From Bradyrhizobium yuanmingense (GTDB taxonomy: Bacteria > Pseudomonadota > Alphaproteobacteria > Rhizobiales > Xanthobacteraceae), in NCBI RefSeq assembly GCF_900094575.1, contig NZ_FMAE01000005.1, positions 550,092 to 614,091 of the forward strand: a DNA stretch of 64,000 nucleotides. The letters are read 5' to 3'. Both the position numbers and the translations under genes were made by a program. Within the stretch, counting starts at the first letter, position 1. The number at the start of each line of letters is the position of its first letter. The notes under the pieces were generated by a model. It did not search any database. It saw only the letters and a list, made by a program, of their open reading frames with translations, and was not told the origin of the DNA. Shown here one piece after another: positions 46,585-55,233 of the stretch.

Positions 46585-48930
46585 CTACGCCGCCACCACG
46601 CGCGGCGTCTCGGCGGCATCGGACGGCTGCACCGGCTTGCTCAGCATCGCCACCGCGCTGAAGCCGACGGCTCTAAGCTGCTCGCACATCTGCGCGCGCG
46701 CATCCGCCGCCATCGACGCATCGGGCACCACGACGGCGCGGGCATGGGCCGTCAACAGGTCGGCCGGCAGGTCCGAGGCGCTGCCGGCGTCGATCAGCAC
46801 GTGATCGTAAGCTCGCAGCAGCGCGTCGATCGCGAGTGCGACGCGCGGCGACTGCAGCAGGCTGCGGTCGAAGCCGGGACGGCCGGCCATCACCAGATGC
46901 AGCCGCGACAGCTTGTCCCGGGTGATGACTTGCGCGAACGAGGCCTCGCCCTGCATCAGCTCGGCAAGGCCGGGAGCCTGCGCATCGGCGGAGACTGCGG
47001 CAATGGTCGGCGAGGAGGCGGCGAGATCGACTACGACGACGCGTGCATCGCGCGCCAGGTTCCGCGCCAGCGTCAGCGTCGACAGCGTGATGGCCTCGCC
47101 GGGCGCCGTGCCGAGCACCGTAACCTTCTTGGCCGCAGCGCCCGCGGCACGCAGATCGTCGGCCAGACGCTCGATCTCGGCGAATTCACTCGTATCCAAA
47201 TCGGCCGCCATCTCCGGCTGCAGCGGCGCGGGCTCCGCCAACACCGGATCGAGCATTGGTTCGCCGCCCCTGTCGACCACGGGCTCGATGGCCCGCTGAA
47301 CGACCAGCGGCTCCTGGCGCACCGGCGTCTGCGCGGAGCCCATTGCCGCGCCCGGCGCGGTCTGGCGCAGCAGCTCGCCGGTGACGACGACGCCGGACGA
47401 GAGCAGCAGCGTTGCGATCGTTGCGATCAGCACGATCGGCAGCTTCTTCGGATAGGCCGGCGTGTTCGAGACGATGGCGCGCGAGATGATGCGGCCGTCA
47501 GTCGGCGCGGTGTCGATGGTCTCGCGGGTGTTGGCCTCGCGGTACTTGGCAAGATAGGTCTCGAGCAGATCACGCTGCGCCTTGGCCTCGCGCTCCAGCG
47601 CGCGGAGCTGGACGTCCTGGCCGTTGGTGGAGGCCGCCTGCTTCTTGAGCTGCTCGAGGCTCACGGTGAGGCCATCGACCCGACCGCTGGCGATGCGGGC
47701 GTCGTTCTCGAGCGAGCGCGATATCTTGGCGGCTTCGTCTCGAATCTGATTGTCGAGGTCGCCGAGCTGAGCCTTCAGCTCCTTGATGCGGGGATGATTG
47801 CCGAGCAGCGTCGACGATTGCTCGGCGAGCTGCGCCCGCAGCGTCACCCTCTGCTCCGACAGCCGGCGCATCAATTCGGAGTTCACGACCTCGGACGCCT
47901 CGATCGGCTTGCCGCTCTGGAGCATCTCCTTGATCAGCCGTGCCTTGGATTCCGCATCCGCCTTCATCGAGCGCGCATTGTTGAGCTGGGTATTGACCTC
48001 GCCCATCTGCTGGTTCGACAGCGTGGTGTTGTTGGTTCCGACGAACAGGCTGGACTTGGAACGGAAGTCCTCGACCCGCGCCTCGGCGTCCGAGACCTTC
48101 TTGCGCAAACTCTCGATCTCGCCGGCCAGCCATTGGCTGGCGTTCTTGGCCTGCTCCTGGCGCGCGGCCTGCTGCAGCACGAGATAGCCGTCGGCGATCG
48201 AGTTGGCGACGCGCGCGGCGAGCTCGGGATCGGCGGACTGGAATTCGACCACGATCACGCGCGACTTGTCGACGGCGTAGGCCGAAAGTCGCTCGTAATA
48301 GGAATCGAGCACGCGCTCTTCCGGCGTCATCGCGAACGGATCGCGGACGATACCGATCAACGCGGCAAGCGACTTCAGCGGCGAGATGCCCTGCAGCACC
48401 GGGTCGAATTCGGGGCGCTCGGCGAGCTTGTTCTTCTTGATGATCTCGCGCGCCAGATCGCGCGACAGCACCAGTTGCACCTGGCTGGTGACGGCCTCGG
48501 CATCGAGCGCCTGCCGCTCCTCGGTGCGGTCGCTGTTCGGACGCAGGAACACGTTCTCGCGGCCGTCGATCAGAATCCGGGTTTCAGATTTGTAGCGCGG
48601 CGTGACGAGATTGACGATGGCGAGCGAGGCAACGAGCGCCAGCACCGTCGGCACGATGACCCAGCCGCGCTTGCGCGCCAGGGCCGCACCGAGCGCGTGC
48701 AGGTCGATGTCGCCGGATTCGACCTGCCCAGGCTTGGCGATGACGGGCGCGGGCTTCGCTTCGGGCTTCGCTTCGATCTTGGCCTCAACCTTGGCTTCGA
48801 TCTTTTCGGCTTCCGCTTCGCGCTTTTCAGCCTTCGCTTCGCTCTTGGGCGCAGCTTCGCCTTTGGACTTCGCGACGGCCCGCGCGATCACAGCCTTGTC
48901 CTTGCCGGCACGCCAGAACGCTAAACGCAT
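46585..48930 (-). CDS. Wzz/ExoP-like polysaccharide co-polymerase with degenerate BY-kinase domain
   Basis: 781 residues. A cytoplasmic N-terminal Lys/Glu/Ala-rich region (20-62) is followed by a Wzz domain framed by TM1 (~90-110) and TM2 (~499-517), with a long periplasmic coiled coil (~255-470) between. The C-terminal ~190 residues follow a bacterial tyrosine-kinase fold. But the Walker A reads GTAPGEAITLS (607-617), lacking the essential Lys, Walker A' is VVVDLAASSP, and there is no C-terminal Tyr cluster. It probably controls chain length without kinase activity. Confidence 0.9.
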   Translation of the reverse strand: MRLAFWRAGKDKAVIARAVAKSKGEAAPKSEAKAEKREAEAEKIEAKVEAKIEAKPEAKPAPVIAKPGQVESGDIDLHALGAALARKRGWVIVPTVLALVASLAIVNLVTPRYKSETRILIDGRENVFLRPNSDRTEERQALDAEAVTSQVQLVLSRDLAREIIKKNKLAERPEFDPVLQGISPLKSLAALIGIVRDPFAMTPEERVLDSYYERLSAYAVDKSRVIVVEFQSADPELAARVANSIADGYLVLQQAARQEQAKNASQWLAGEIESLRKKVSDAEARVEDFRSKSSLFVGTNNTTLSNQQMGEVNTQLNNARSMKADAESKARLIKEMLQSGKPIEASEVVNSELMRRLSEQRVTLRAQLAEQSSTLLGNHPRIKELKAQLGDLDNQIRDEAAKISRSLENDARIASGRVDGLTVSLEQLKKQAASTNGQDVQLRALEREAKAQRDLLETYLAKYREANTRETIDTAPTDGRIISRAIVSNTPAYPKKLPIVLIATIATLLLSSGVVVTGELLRQTAPGAAMGSAQTPVRQEPLVVQRAIEPVVDRGGEPMLDPVLAEPAPLQPEMAADLDTSEFAEIERLADDLRAAGAAAKKVTVLGTAPGEAITLSTLTLARNLARDARVVVVDLAASSPTIAAVSADAQAPGLAELMQGEASFAQVITRDKLSRLHLVMAGRPGFDRSLLQSPRVALAIDALLRAYDHVLIDAGSASDLPADLLTAHARAVVVPDASMAADARAQMCEQLRAVGFSAVAMLSKPVQPSDAAETPRVVAA

Positions 48931-49131
48931 CGAACACTCCCGCAGGGCAATGCTGCGACTCTACCTCAACCGGGGCGATTACACTCCATTAAGGTTGCCG
49001 CTGGGTTAATCGTGACGACCCGCGCCTTGTGCACGTCGACCCGTCACCGTTTGTTAACCACGAGGCCCCTTAATCCATCTCGATTTTTCACGAGAATTGT
49101 TCGGCAAGTCGCCGTCGAGCTGGTTTTGATC

Positions 49132-50265
49132 ATGCCCCCCTCTCCCGACCGGCCGCTTCGCATCCTTCACGCCGTGCGCGCTCCGGTCGGCGGCATCTTC
49201 CGCCACATCCTCGACGTCGCCAACGGCCAGGTCGACCGCGGCCATCATGTCGGCATCCTCGCCGACAGCCTCACCGGCGGCGAGCGCGCCGACAAGGCGC
49301 TGACCGAGCTTGCGCCGCGCCTGAAGCTCGGCGTCCACCGCATGGCGATCCGCCGCGAGCCGTCGCCCGATGACGTCCTGGTATGGCTCCGAATGCGGCG
49401 GCTCATCGCCACGCTCAAGCCCGACGTGCTGCACGGCCACGGCGCCAAGGCCGGTGCCTTCATCCGCATGCGGCGGCGCTCTGACGACACGATCCGGATC
49501 TACACCCCGCATGGCGGCTCGCTGCATTATCCGCTCAACACCTTCAAAGGCGAGTTCTACGCGCGGCTCGAACGCGCGCTGATGGACTCCACGGACCTGT
49601 TCCTGTTCGAGAGTGCCTTTGCGCGCGACACCTATCAGCGTATCGTCGGCACGCCCAAGGGCGTGGTGCATTGCGTCTTCAACGGCGTGACGCCGGAGGA
49701 ATTCGAGCCGGTCATCACCGCCGAGGATGCGACCGACCTGTGCTATGTCGGCGAGTTCAGGCACATCAAGGGCGCCGACCTGCTGGTCGATGCCGTGGCG
49801 CGCCTGCACGAGGGCGGCAAGAAGGTCACGCTCACGCTCGGCGGCGACGGCGAGGAGACGGCCGCGCTGAAGGCGCAGGTCGAGCGGCTCGGCCTGGCGA
49901 ACGCCATCCGCTTCATCGGTCACGTCAAGGCGCGCTACGGCTTCTCCAAGGGGCGGCTGCTCGTCGTCCCCTCGCGCGGCGATTCCATGCCTTATGTCGT
50001 GATCGAGGCCGGGGCCGCGGGCATTCCGATGATCGCATCCAAGATCGGCGGCATTCCCGAGATCCTGGGCGTCGACAGCCCCGCACTGTTCGGCCCGAGC
50101 GATCCCGAGGCCATGGCGGAGGCGATCGCCTCAGCGCTGGACGATCCGCAAACCACCGCGCAACGCGCACTTTCCTTGCGCGAGCGCATCTCGGCGCACT
50201 TCTCGCAAGCCGCGATGGTCGAGGGCGTGCTCGCCGGCTATCGCGACGCATTTGCCAATCATTAA
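49132..50265 (+). CDS. Glycosyltransferase family 4 (EPS biosynthesis)
   Basis: 377 residues from ATG 49132; the frame is open earlier from GTG 49012 but family members start near PLRILHAVRAPVGG. N-terminal GT4 half with HGHGAKAGAFIRMRRR; C-terminal half with YVGEFRHIKGADLLVDAV (donor-binding), GDGEE, and the E-x7-E pattern near VIEAGAAGIPMIASKIGGIPE. It should transfer a sugar from a nucleotide donor to the lipid-linked glycan. It is next to the sugar transferase. Confidence 0.92.
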   Translation: MPPSPDRPLRILHAVRAPVGGIFRHILDVANGQVDRGHHVGILADSLTGGERADKALTELAPRLKLGVHRMAIRREPSPDDVLVWLRMRRLIATLKPDVLHGHGAKAGAFIRMRRRSDDTIRIYTPHGGSLHYPLNTFKGEFYARLERALMDSTDLFLFESAFARDTYQRIVGTPKGVVHCVFNGVTPEEFEPVITAEDATDLCYVGEFRHIKGADLLVDAVARLHEGGKKVTLTLGGDGEETAALKAQVERLGLANAIRFIGHVKARYGFSKGRLLVVPSRGDSMPYVVIEAGAAGIPMIASKIGGIPEILGVDSPALFGPSDPEAMAEAIASALDDPQTTAQRALSLRERISAHFSQAAMVEGVLAGYRDAFANH

Positions 50266-50383
50266 CCATCCTTAAGTCCAGCTTTAGAGAATCTTCCGAT
50301 TTGTTCGATAATCGAAGCGCCAGGGTATGCTTGCCCGGGCGCGCAATGCCGTGCCGCGGGTTCTGGAATGGACGTGAACGCCC

Positions 50384-51934
50384 GTGGAACCGCTCAACGC
50401 ACGCTCGATGCTCGATGCCGCGGCCAGCGCTGCGGCAAAGCCTGCTGACCAGCCCTTCGTGGAGCGCCGTCGCCGGCTCTCGCCTGCCGCGCTCGACGTC
50501 GTCAACCAGAAGGTCGCCCGCGCCTATTCGCCGATCGTGATCGCCGGCTTCGTGCGCCTTGCCGATTTCGCGCTGCTGAGCCTCGTCGGCATCGCAATCT
50601 ATCTCGGCTACGTCATGCCGCTCGCGGGGGCGTTCAGCTGGATCTATCCAGCCGAGGTCATCGCCGTCGCCATCGCCGCCGTGGTCTGCTTCCAGGCTGC
50701 CGACATCTACCAGGTGCAGCTGTTCCGTGGTCAGCTCCGGCAGATGACGCGGATGATCTCGTCCTGGTCGTTCGTCTTCCTGCTCTTCATCGGCATCTCC
50801 TTCTTCGCCAAGTTCGGCAGCGAAATCTCGCGGCTGTGGCTCGCCGCCTTCTACTTCCTCGGACTCGCCGCGTTGATTGCCGAGCGCCTGGTGCTGCGCG
50901 CGCTGGTCCGCGCCTGGGCGCGCCAGGGCCGGCTCGACCGCCGCACCATCATCGTCGGCTCCGACAGCAACGGCGAGCAGCTGGTCGAGGCGCTGAAGGC
51001 GCAGGAGGATTCCGACATCCACGTGCTCGGCGTGTTCGACGACCGCAACGACAGCCGCGCGCTCGACACCTGCGCCGGCGCGCGCAAGCTCGGCAAGGTC
51101 GACGACATCGTCGAGTTCGCCCGCCGCACCCGCGTCGACCTCGTGCTGTTCGCGCTGCCGATCTCGGCGGAGACGCGCATCCTGGAGATGCTGAAGAAGC
51201 TCTGGGTGCTGCCGGTCGACATCCGCCTCTCCGCGCACACCAACAAGCTGCGCTTCCGGCCCCGCTCCTATTCCTATCTCGGCGAGGTGCCGACGCTCGA
51301 CGTGTTCGAGGCGCCGATCACCGATTGGGACCTGGTGATGAAATGGCTGTTCGACCGTATCGTCGGCAGTCTTGCGCTGCTCGCAGCCCTGCCGGTGATG
51401 GCGTTGGTTGCGCTCGCGGTGAAGCTCGACAGCCCCGGCCCGGTGCTATTCCGACAGAAGCGGTTCGGCTTCAACAACGAGCGCATCGACGTCTACAAGT
51501 TCCGCTCGATGTACCACCATCAGGCCGACCCGACCGCCTCGAAGGTGGTGACCAAGAACGATCCGCGCGTCACCCGCGTCGGCCGCTTCATCCGCAAGAC
51601 CAGCCTGGACGAGCTGCCGCAGCTCTTCAACGTGGTGTTTTCAGGCAATCTGTCGCTGGTCGGCCCGCGCCCGCATGCGGTGCAGGGCAAGCTGCAGAGC
51701 CGGCTGTTCGACGAAGCCGTGGACGGCTATTTCGCCCGCCACCGCGTCAAGCCGGGCATCACCGGTTGGGCCCAGATCAACGGCTGGCGCGGCGAGATCG
51801 ACAACGAAGAGAAGATCCAGAAGCGCGTTGAGTTCGACCTCTATTACATCGAGAACTGGTCGGTGCTGTTCGACCTCGTCATTCTCCTGAAGACGCCGAT
51901 CTCGCTGCTGACCAAGAACGAGAACGCGTATTGA
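50384..51934 (+). CDS. Undecaprenyl-phosphate sugar phosphotransferase (WcaJ/ExoY-like PHPT)
   Basis: 516 residues from GTG 50384. Four N-terminal membrane helices (~50-175) precede a CoA-binding-like domain (~190-300) and a C-terminal bacterial sugar transferase domain from ~330. Landmarks are DRIVGSLALL, SPGPVLFRQKRFGFN, YKFRSMY, KTSLDELPQLFNVV and SLVGPRPHAV. The enzyme transfers a sugar-1-phosphate to undecaprenyl phosphate, starting repeat-unit assembly. The full WcaJ-type length suggests glucose-1-phosphate, which is inference. Confidence 0.93.
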   Translation: MEPLNARSMLDAAASAAAKPADQPFVERRRRLSPAALDVVNQKVARAYSPIVIAGFVRLADFALLSLVGIAIYLGYVMPLAGAFSWIYPAEVIAVAIAAVVCFQAADIYQVQLFRGQLRQMTRMISSWSFVFLLFIGISFFAKFGSEISRLWLAAFYFLGLAALIAERLVLRALVRAWARQGRLDRRTIIVGSDSNGEQLVEALKAQEDSDIHVLGVFDDRNDSRALDTCAGARKLGKVDDIVEFARRTRVDLVLFALPISAETRILEMLKKLWVLPVDIRLSAHTNKLRFRPRSYSYLGEVPTLDVFEAPITDWDLVMKWLFDRIVGSLALLAALPVMALVALAVKLDSPGPVLFRQKRFGFNNERIDVYKFRSMYHHQADPTASKVVTKNDPRVTRVGRFIRKTSLDELPQLFNVVFSGNLSLVGPRPHAVQGKLQSRLFDEAVDGYFARHRVKPGITGWAQINGWRGEIDNEEKIQKRVEFDLYYIENWSVLFDLVILLKTPISLLTKNENAY

Positions 51935-51941
51935 GTTTCTC

Positions 51942-52047
51942 TGTCATGCCCCGCGTAGGCGGGGCATCCAGTACTCCGTAGCGCCAGTGGTTTCCACGAT
52001 AGGCGCCGCGGAGTACTGGATCGCCCGGTCAAGCCGGGCGATGACGG
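51942..52047. repeat. Dispersed inverted repeat between the sugar transferase and ligase genes
   Basis: GTCATGCCCCGCG opens and CGGGCGATGAC closes it, while ATCCAGTACTCCG and CGGAGTACTGGAT form a perfect inner stem. CGGCG-type mirror pieces recur in other Bradyrhizobium genomes (recalled). It may limit read-through into the ligase gene. Confidence 0.8.
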
Positions 52048-52089
52048 CTGTGTTGTGGCGCATGAGTTGCGTAAGCGTATGAGCGTGTG

Positions 52090-53346
52090 ATGGCGTATGC
52101 GGCGACAGCCGGTGGAGTGAACGCAGCCGCAACGGCCGCGCCCGGCGTGCTGGCGTTGCAGCGCGCGCTGGTGTGGCTGGTCGGCGCCTCTGGCGCCATC
52201 GTCTTCATCGAGCCGAGCCCTTACGAGATCGCGACGCTGCTCGCGACCGTCACCTTTTTCGCCACCGGCCTGCGCCTGCGTCTCGTGCTGATGCCGCTGC
52301 TGTTGATGCTGATCCTGCTCAATGTCGGCTACACCATCAGCGCGATTCCGCTGTACGAGCGGACGGAGGTGGTGAGCTGGATCGCGACCTCCTGGTACAT
52401 GGCGGTGACCGTGGTGTTCTTCGCCATGGTCATCTCCGAGGACACCGAGGCCCGGCTCGACATGCTGCGACGCGGCCTCGTGGTCGGCGCGATGATTGCC
52501 TCGCTGCTGGCGATCGCCGGCTACTTCCACCTGATTCCCGGCGGCAACGACCTCTTGACGCTCTACGGCCGCGCGCGCGGCACCTTCAAGGACCCGAACG
52601 TGCTCGGCGCCTACTTGATCCTGCCGGCGCTGTTCGCGCTTCAGAGCGTGGTCTCCGATAAATTGGCCAAGGCATTCCGCAACGTCATCGCCTTCGGCAT
52701 CATGTCACTGGCGATCCTGCTCGCCTTCTCGCGTGCGGCCTGGGGCGGCCTGGTGCTGACCTCCGCCTTCATGCTGGCGCTGATGGTGCTGACCAGCCAC
52801 ACCAATGCGCAACGTTCGCGCATCGTCATCATGGCGATCGTCGCCGCGGTGCTCGGCCTCGCGCTGATCGCCGTGCTGCTGTCGTTCGATTCCACGGCGG
52901 AGATGTTCAAGCAGCGCGCGAGCTTCGGCCAGAGCTATGACGAAGGCCGCTTCGGCCGGTTCGGCCGGCACATCCTGGGTGCGGAGATGGCGCTCGATCT
53001 GCCGTTCGGCATCGGTCCACTGCAATTCAACCGCTACTTCCCCGAGGACACCCACAACTCCTACCTCAACGCCTTCATGTCCGGCGGCTGGCTCTCCGGC
53101 GTGTGCTATCCCGCGCTGGTCTTCACCACCGTCATCATGGGTTTCCGCCACGTCTTCATCCGTGTGCCGTGGCAGCGCGCCTACCTCGCGATCTTTTCCG
53201 CCTTCCTCGGCACCGTCGGCGAAAGCTTCGTGATCGACACCGACCACTGGCGGCACTTCTGGATGATGCTGGGCGCAGTGTGGGGGATGATCGCAGCCGC
53301 GCAAGCCTACAAGCTCAGGTCCGGCGAGGACGCTTCTTCAGCTTGA
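52090..53346 (+). CDS. O-antigen ligase/Wzy-like polymerase family membrane protein
   Basis: 418 residues from ATG 52090 (GTG one codon earlier). About 10-12 hydrophobic helices with a large periplasmic loop containing RGTFKDPNVLGAYLILPALF and SRAAWGG, both typical of the Wzy_C/O-antigen ligase fold, and GPLQFNRYFPEDTHNSYLN, which supplies the catalytic-type His. It would polymerise or ligate the exopolysaccharide. Its 3' end overlaps the convergent MarR gene by 32 bases. Confidence 0.88.
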   Translation: MAYAATAGGVNAAATAAPGVLALQRALVWLVGASGAIVFIEPSPYEIATLLATVTFFATGLRLRLVLMPLLLMLILLNVGYTISAIPLYERTEVVSWIATSWYMAVTVVFFAMVISEDTEARLDMLRRGLVVGAMIASLLAIAGYFHLIPGGNDLLTLYGRARGTFKDPNVLGAYLILPALFALQSVVSDKLAKAFRNVIAFGIMSLAILLAFSRAAWGGLVLTSAFMLALMVLTSHTNAQRSRIVIMAIVAAVLGLALIAVLLSFDSTAEMFKQRASFGQSYDEGRFGRFGRHILGAEMALDLPFGIGPLQFNRYFPEDTHNSYLNAFMSGGWLSGVCYPALVFTTVIMGFRHVFIRVPWQRAYLAIFSAFLGTVGESFVIDTDHWRHFWMMLGAVWGMIAAAQAYKLRSGEDASSA

Positions 53347-53854
53347 GATCCGGCCGCTTTTCCGGCGGCGTGTCGAGCAGACCTTTCAGTGCCTCGGTCG
53401 CCGCGAGCGTGCCCTTGTATGCTTCATTGGAGAAGCGAAGCAGCAGCCGCAATTCCTCGTCGGAATAGCCGTTGCAGACGTTCTCCATCGCCTGCTGCAT
53501 CGGCACGTAATACTGGCCGAGGCCGGCGATCGCCTCCGGCACGACCGTGATGAAGACCTTGCGACGATCCTTCTCGTCTCTTTCGCGCCGCACCAGGCCC
53601 GCCTTTTCGAGCCGGTCGACAACACCGGTGATGGCACCGGTGGTCAGGCCGGTGACCTCGGCGAGCCGCCCTGCCGTGACGCGGCCTTCGAGATACAGGA
53701 TGTCCATGCATTCGAGATCGGAATTGGCAATTCCGGCAACGTTGGCAACGGTCTGTCCGTAGAGCACGCCCTGCGCGGAGGACCTGCGCATGGCGTCCTC
53801 GAGTTCCTGCAGCAGCGCAGCGCGCGCCTTCGTCCTTGACAAGGCCCACCTCAT
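53315..53854 (-). CDS. MarR-family transcriptional regulator
   Basis: 179 residues. The winged helix is clear: GRVTAGRLAEVTGLTTGAITGVVDRLEKAGLVRRERDEKDRRKVFITV, with recognition helix TTGAITGVVDRLEKAG and wing RDEKDRRKV. N- and C-terminal helices form the dimer. It is divergent from a flavin monooxygenase gene, with a perfect palindrome in the 83-base gap, the usual MarR layout in which the regulator represses itself and the neighbour until a phenolic-type ligand binds (inference). Confidence 0.92.
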   Translation of the reverse strand: MRWALSRTKARAALLQELEDAMRRSSAQGVLYGQTVANVAGIANSDLECMDILYLEGRVTAGRLAEVTGLTTGAITGVVDRLEKAGLVRRERDEKDRRKVFITVVPEAIAGLGQYYVPMQQAMENVCNGYSDEELRLLLRFSNEAYKGTLAATEALKGLLDTPPEKRPDLKLKKRPRRT

Positions 53855-53868
53855 CTCTTAGGCAATAT

Positions 53869-53889
53869 ATATCTTAGTAACTAAGATAT
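53869..53889. promoter_or_regulatory. Operator-like palindrome for the MarR regulator
   Basis: Perfect half-sites ATATCTTAG and CTAAGATAT are separated by TAA. It is 15 bases upstream of the regulator ATG and 49 upstream of the monooxygenase ATG, and overlaps where both promoters should lie. This is the typical size and place for a MarR-dimer site. Confidence 0.75.
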
Positions 53890-53937
53890 TTAGTGACCGT
53901 AATTTCTCTTGCACCACGGAAACGTCGGGAGCAAGCC

Positions 53938-55134
53938 ATGGCCCACCGTACCCGCAAGGCGCTGATCATCGGCGCCGGCATCGCCGGCCCCGTCGCCGCG
54001 ATCCTGCTGCGCCGCGCCGGCATCGAATCCGCGATCTACGAGGCCTGGCCCTATTCGAAAGGGACCGGCGGCGGCCTGCAGATCGCACCGAACGGCATGC
54101 ATGTCCTGGACGAGATCGGGCTGGCGAAGCAGCTGATCGACCGCGGCTCGGTCGCGGAAGCCTTCAACTTCTATTCGCAGGGCGGCGAGAAGCTCGGCTC
54201 GATCAACCGCGACCTGGCGCGGCGCTTCGGCCAGCCGGCCGTCAACATCGCGCGCGCCACGCTGAACGAGATCCTGATCGACAAGGCCTGGTGCGCCTCT
54301 GTCTCGCTCTATTTCGAGAAACGCCTGATCAAGATCGAGGATCGCGGCGACCAGCCGATTATCGCCTACTTCGCCGACGGCACCACCGCCGAAGGCGACT
54401 TCCTGATCGGCGCCGACGGCGTGCACTCGGTCGTGCGCCGCCAGGTGGTGCCTGACGGCCCGCAGCCGTTCGACACCGGCCTGATCGGCTTCGGCGGCTT
54501 CGTGCCGCATGCCGTGCTCGACGGCAGATCCAGCGGCCAGCACGTCGAAACGACCTTCGGCCAGAGCGGCTTCTTCGGCTACGGCTATTGCAGCTCCGAT
54601 CCGAAAGACGGCGTGATGTGGTGGAGCACGCAGCCGGCGCACGGCATGGACGCGGCGACGTTCCGCGCGCTCGACCATGCGACGCTGAAGCAGCATCTGC
54701 ACAGCTTCCATCACGGCTGGCATGATCCGATCCCCGCCATCATCGAAACGGCCGAGAACATCGTGGTCACCGACACGCTCGACGTCGCGACCCTGCCGAC
54801 CTGGTCGCGCAAGCGTTCGCTTCTGATCGGCGATGCCGCGCACGCGACCAGCCCTCACGCCGGCCAGGGCGCCTCGCTGGCGCTGGAGGACGCGATGCGA
54901 TTTGCTCGGCTGATGCAGGAGGGCCAGGAGCTCGGCGCCACTTTCCAGGCCTTCGAGGCCGAGCGCCGCCCGCGCACCGAGAAGATCGTCGCGATCGCCC
55001 GCCGCAACGGCAACAACAAGCGCGAGTTCAGCGCCACCGGCGCCTGGATGCGCAATCAGATGCTGAAATGGCTGCTGCCGCTGGGCGCCAAGGGCATGGA
55101 CTTCATGTACGCGTACGATGCGCGGGCGGCGTGA
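53938..55134 (+). CDS. FAD-dependent monooxygenase (aromatic hydroxylase type)
   Basis: 398 residues from ATG 53938, which has GGGAGCAAGCC upstream. Rossmann GxGxxG at KALIIGAGIAGPVAA, the DG motif LIGADGVHSVVRRQV, and the GD motif SLLIGDAAHATSPHAGQGASLALEDA are all intact. This is the group A para-hydroxybenzoate-hydroxylase fold, using NAD(P)H and O2 to hydroxylate an aromatic or related substrate. The substrate is unknown. The gene is probably controlled by the divergent MarR protein. Confidence 0.9.
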   Translation: MAHRTRKALIIGAGIAGPVAAILLRRAGIESAIYEAWPYSKGTGGGLQIAPNGMHVLDEIGLAKQLIDRGSVAEAFNFYSQGGEKLGSINRDLARRFGQPAVNIARATLNEILIDKAWCASVSLYFEKRLIKIEDRGDQPIIAYFADGTTAEGDFLIGADGVHSVVRRQVVPDGPQPFDTGLIGFGGFVPHAVLDGRSSGQHVETTFGQSGFFGYGYCSSDPKDGVMWWSTQPAHGMDAATFRALDHATLKQHLHSFHHGWHDPIPAIIETAENIVVTDTLDVATLPTWSRKRSLLIGDAAHATSPHAGQGASLALEDAMRFARLMQEGQELGATFQAFEAERRPRTEKIVAIARRNGNNKREFSATGAWMRNQMLKWLLPLGAKGMDFMYAYDARAA

Positions 55135-55146
55135 CAGAGACGGTGC

Positions 55147-55224
55147 CGTAGGGCGGGCAAAGCGCAGCGTGCCCACCACCGAGAGATGGTGGGCACGGCG
55201 CGTTGCGCCTTTGCCCACCCTACG
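55147..55224. repeat. Dispersed inverted repeat (CGTAGGGCGGGCAAAG type)
   Basis: CGTAGGGCGGGCAAAGCGCA is answered by GCGCCTTTGCCCACCCTACG, and GTGCCCACCAC pairs with GTGGTGGGCAC-like DNA in the centre. It sits between two convergent genes. Confidence 0.8.
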
Positions 55225-55233
55225 AGAGCCAAC

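Noticed and set aside
46744..48924. 726-codon ORF antisense to the Wzz/ExoP-like gene
   Set aside because: Gln/Arg/His-rich composition typical of shadows; the opposite strand encodes a clear domain architecture.
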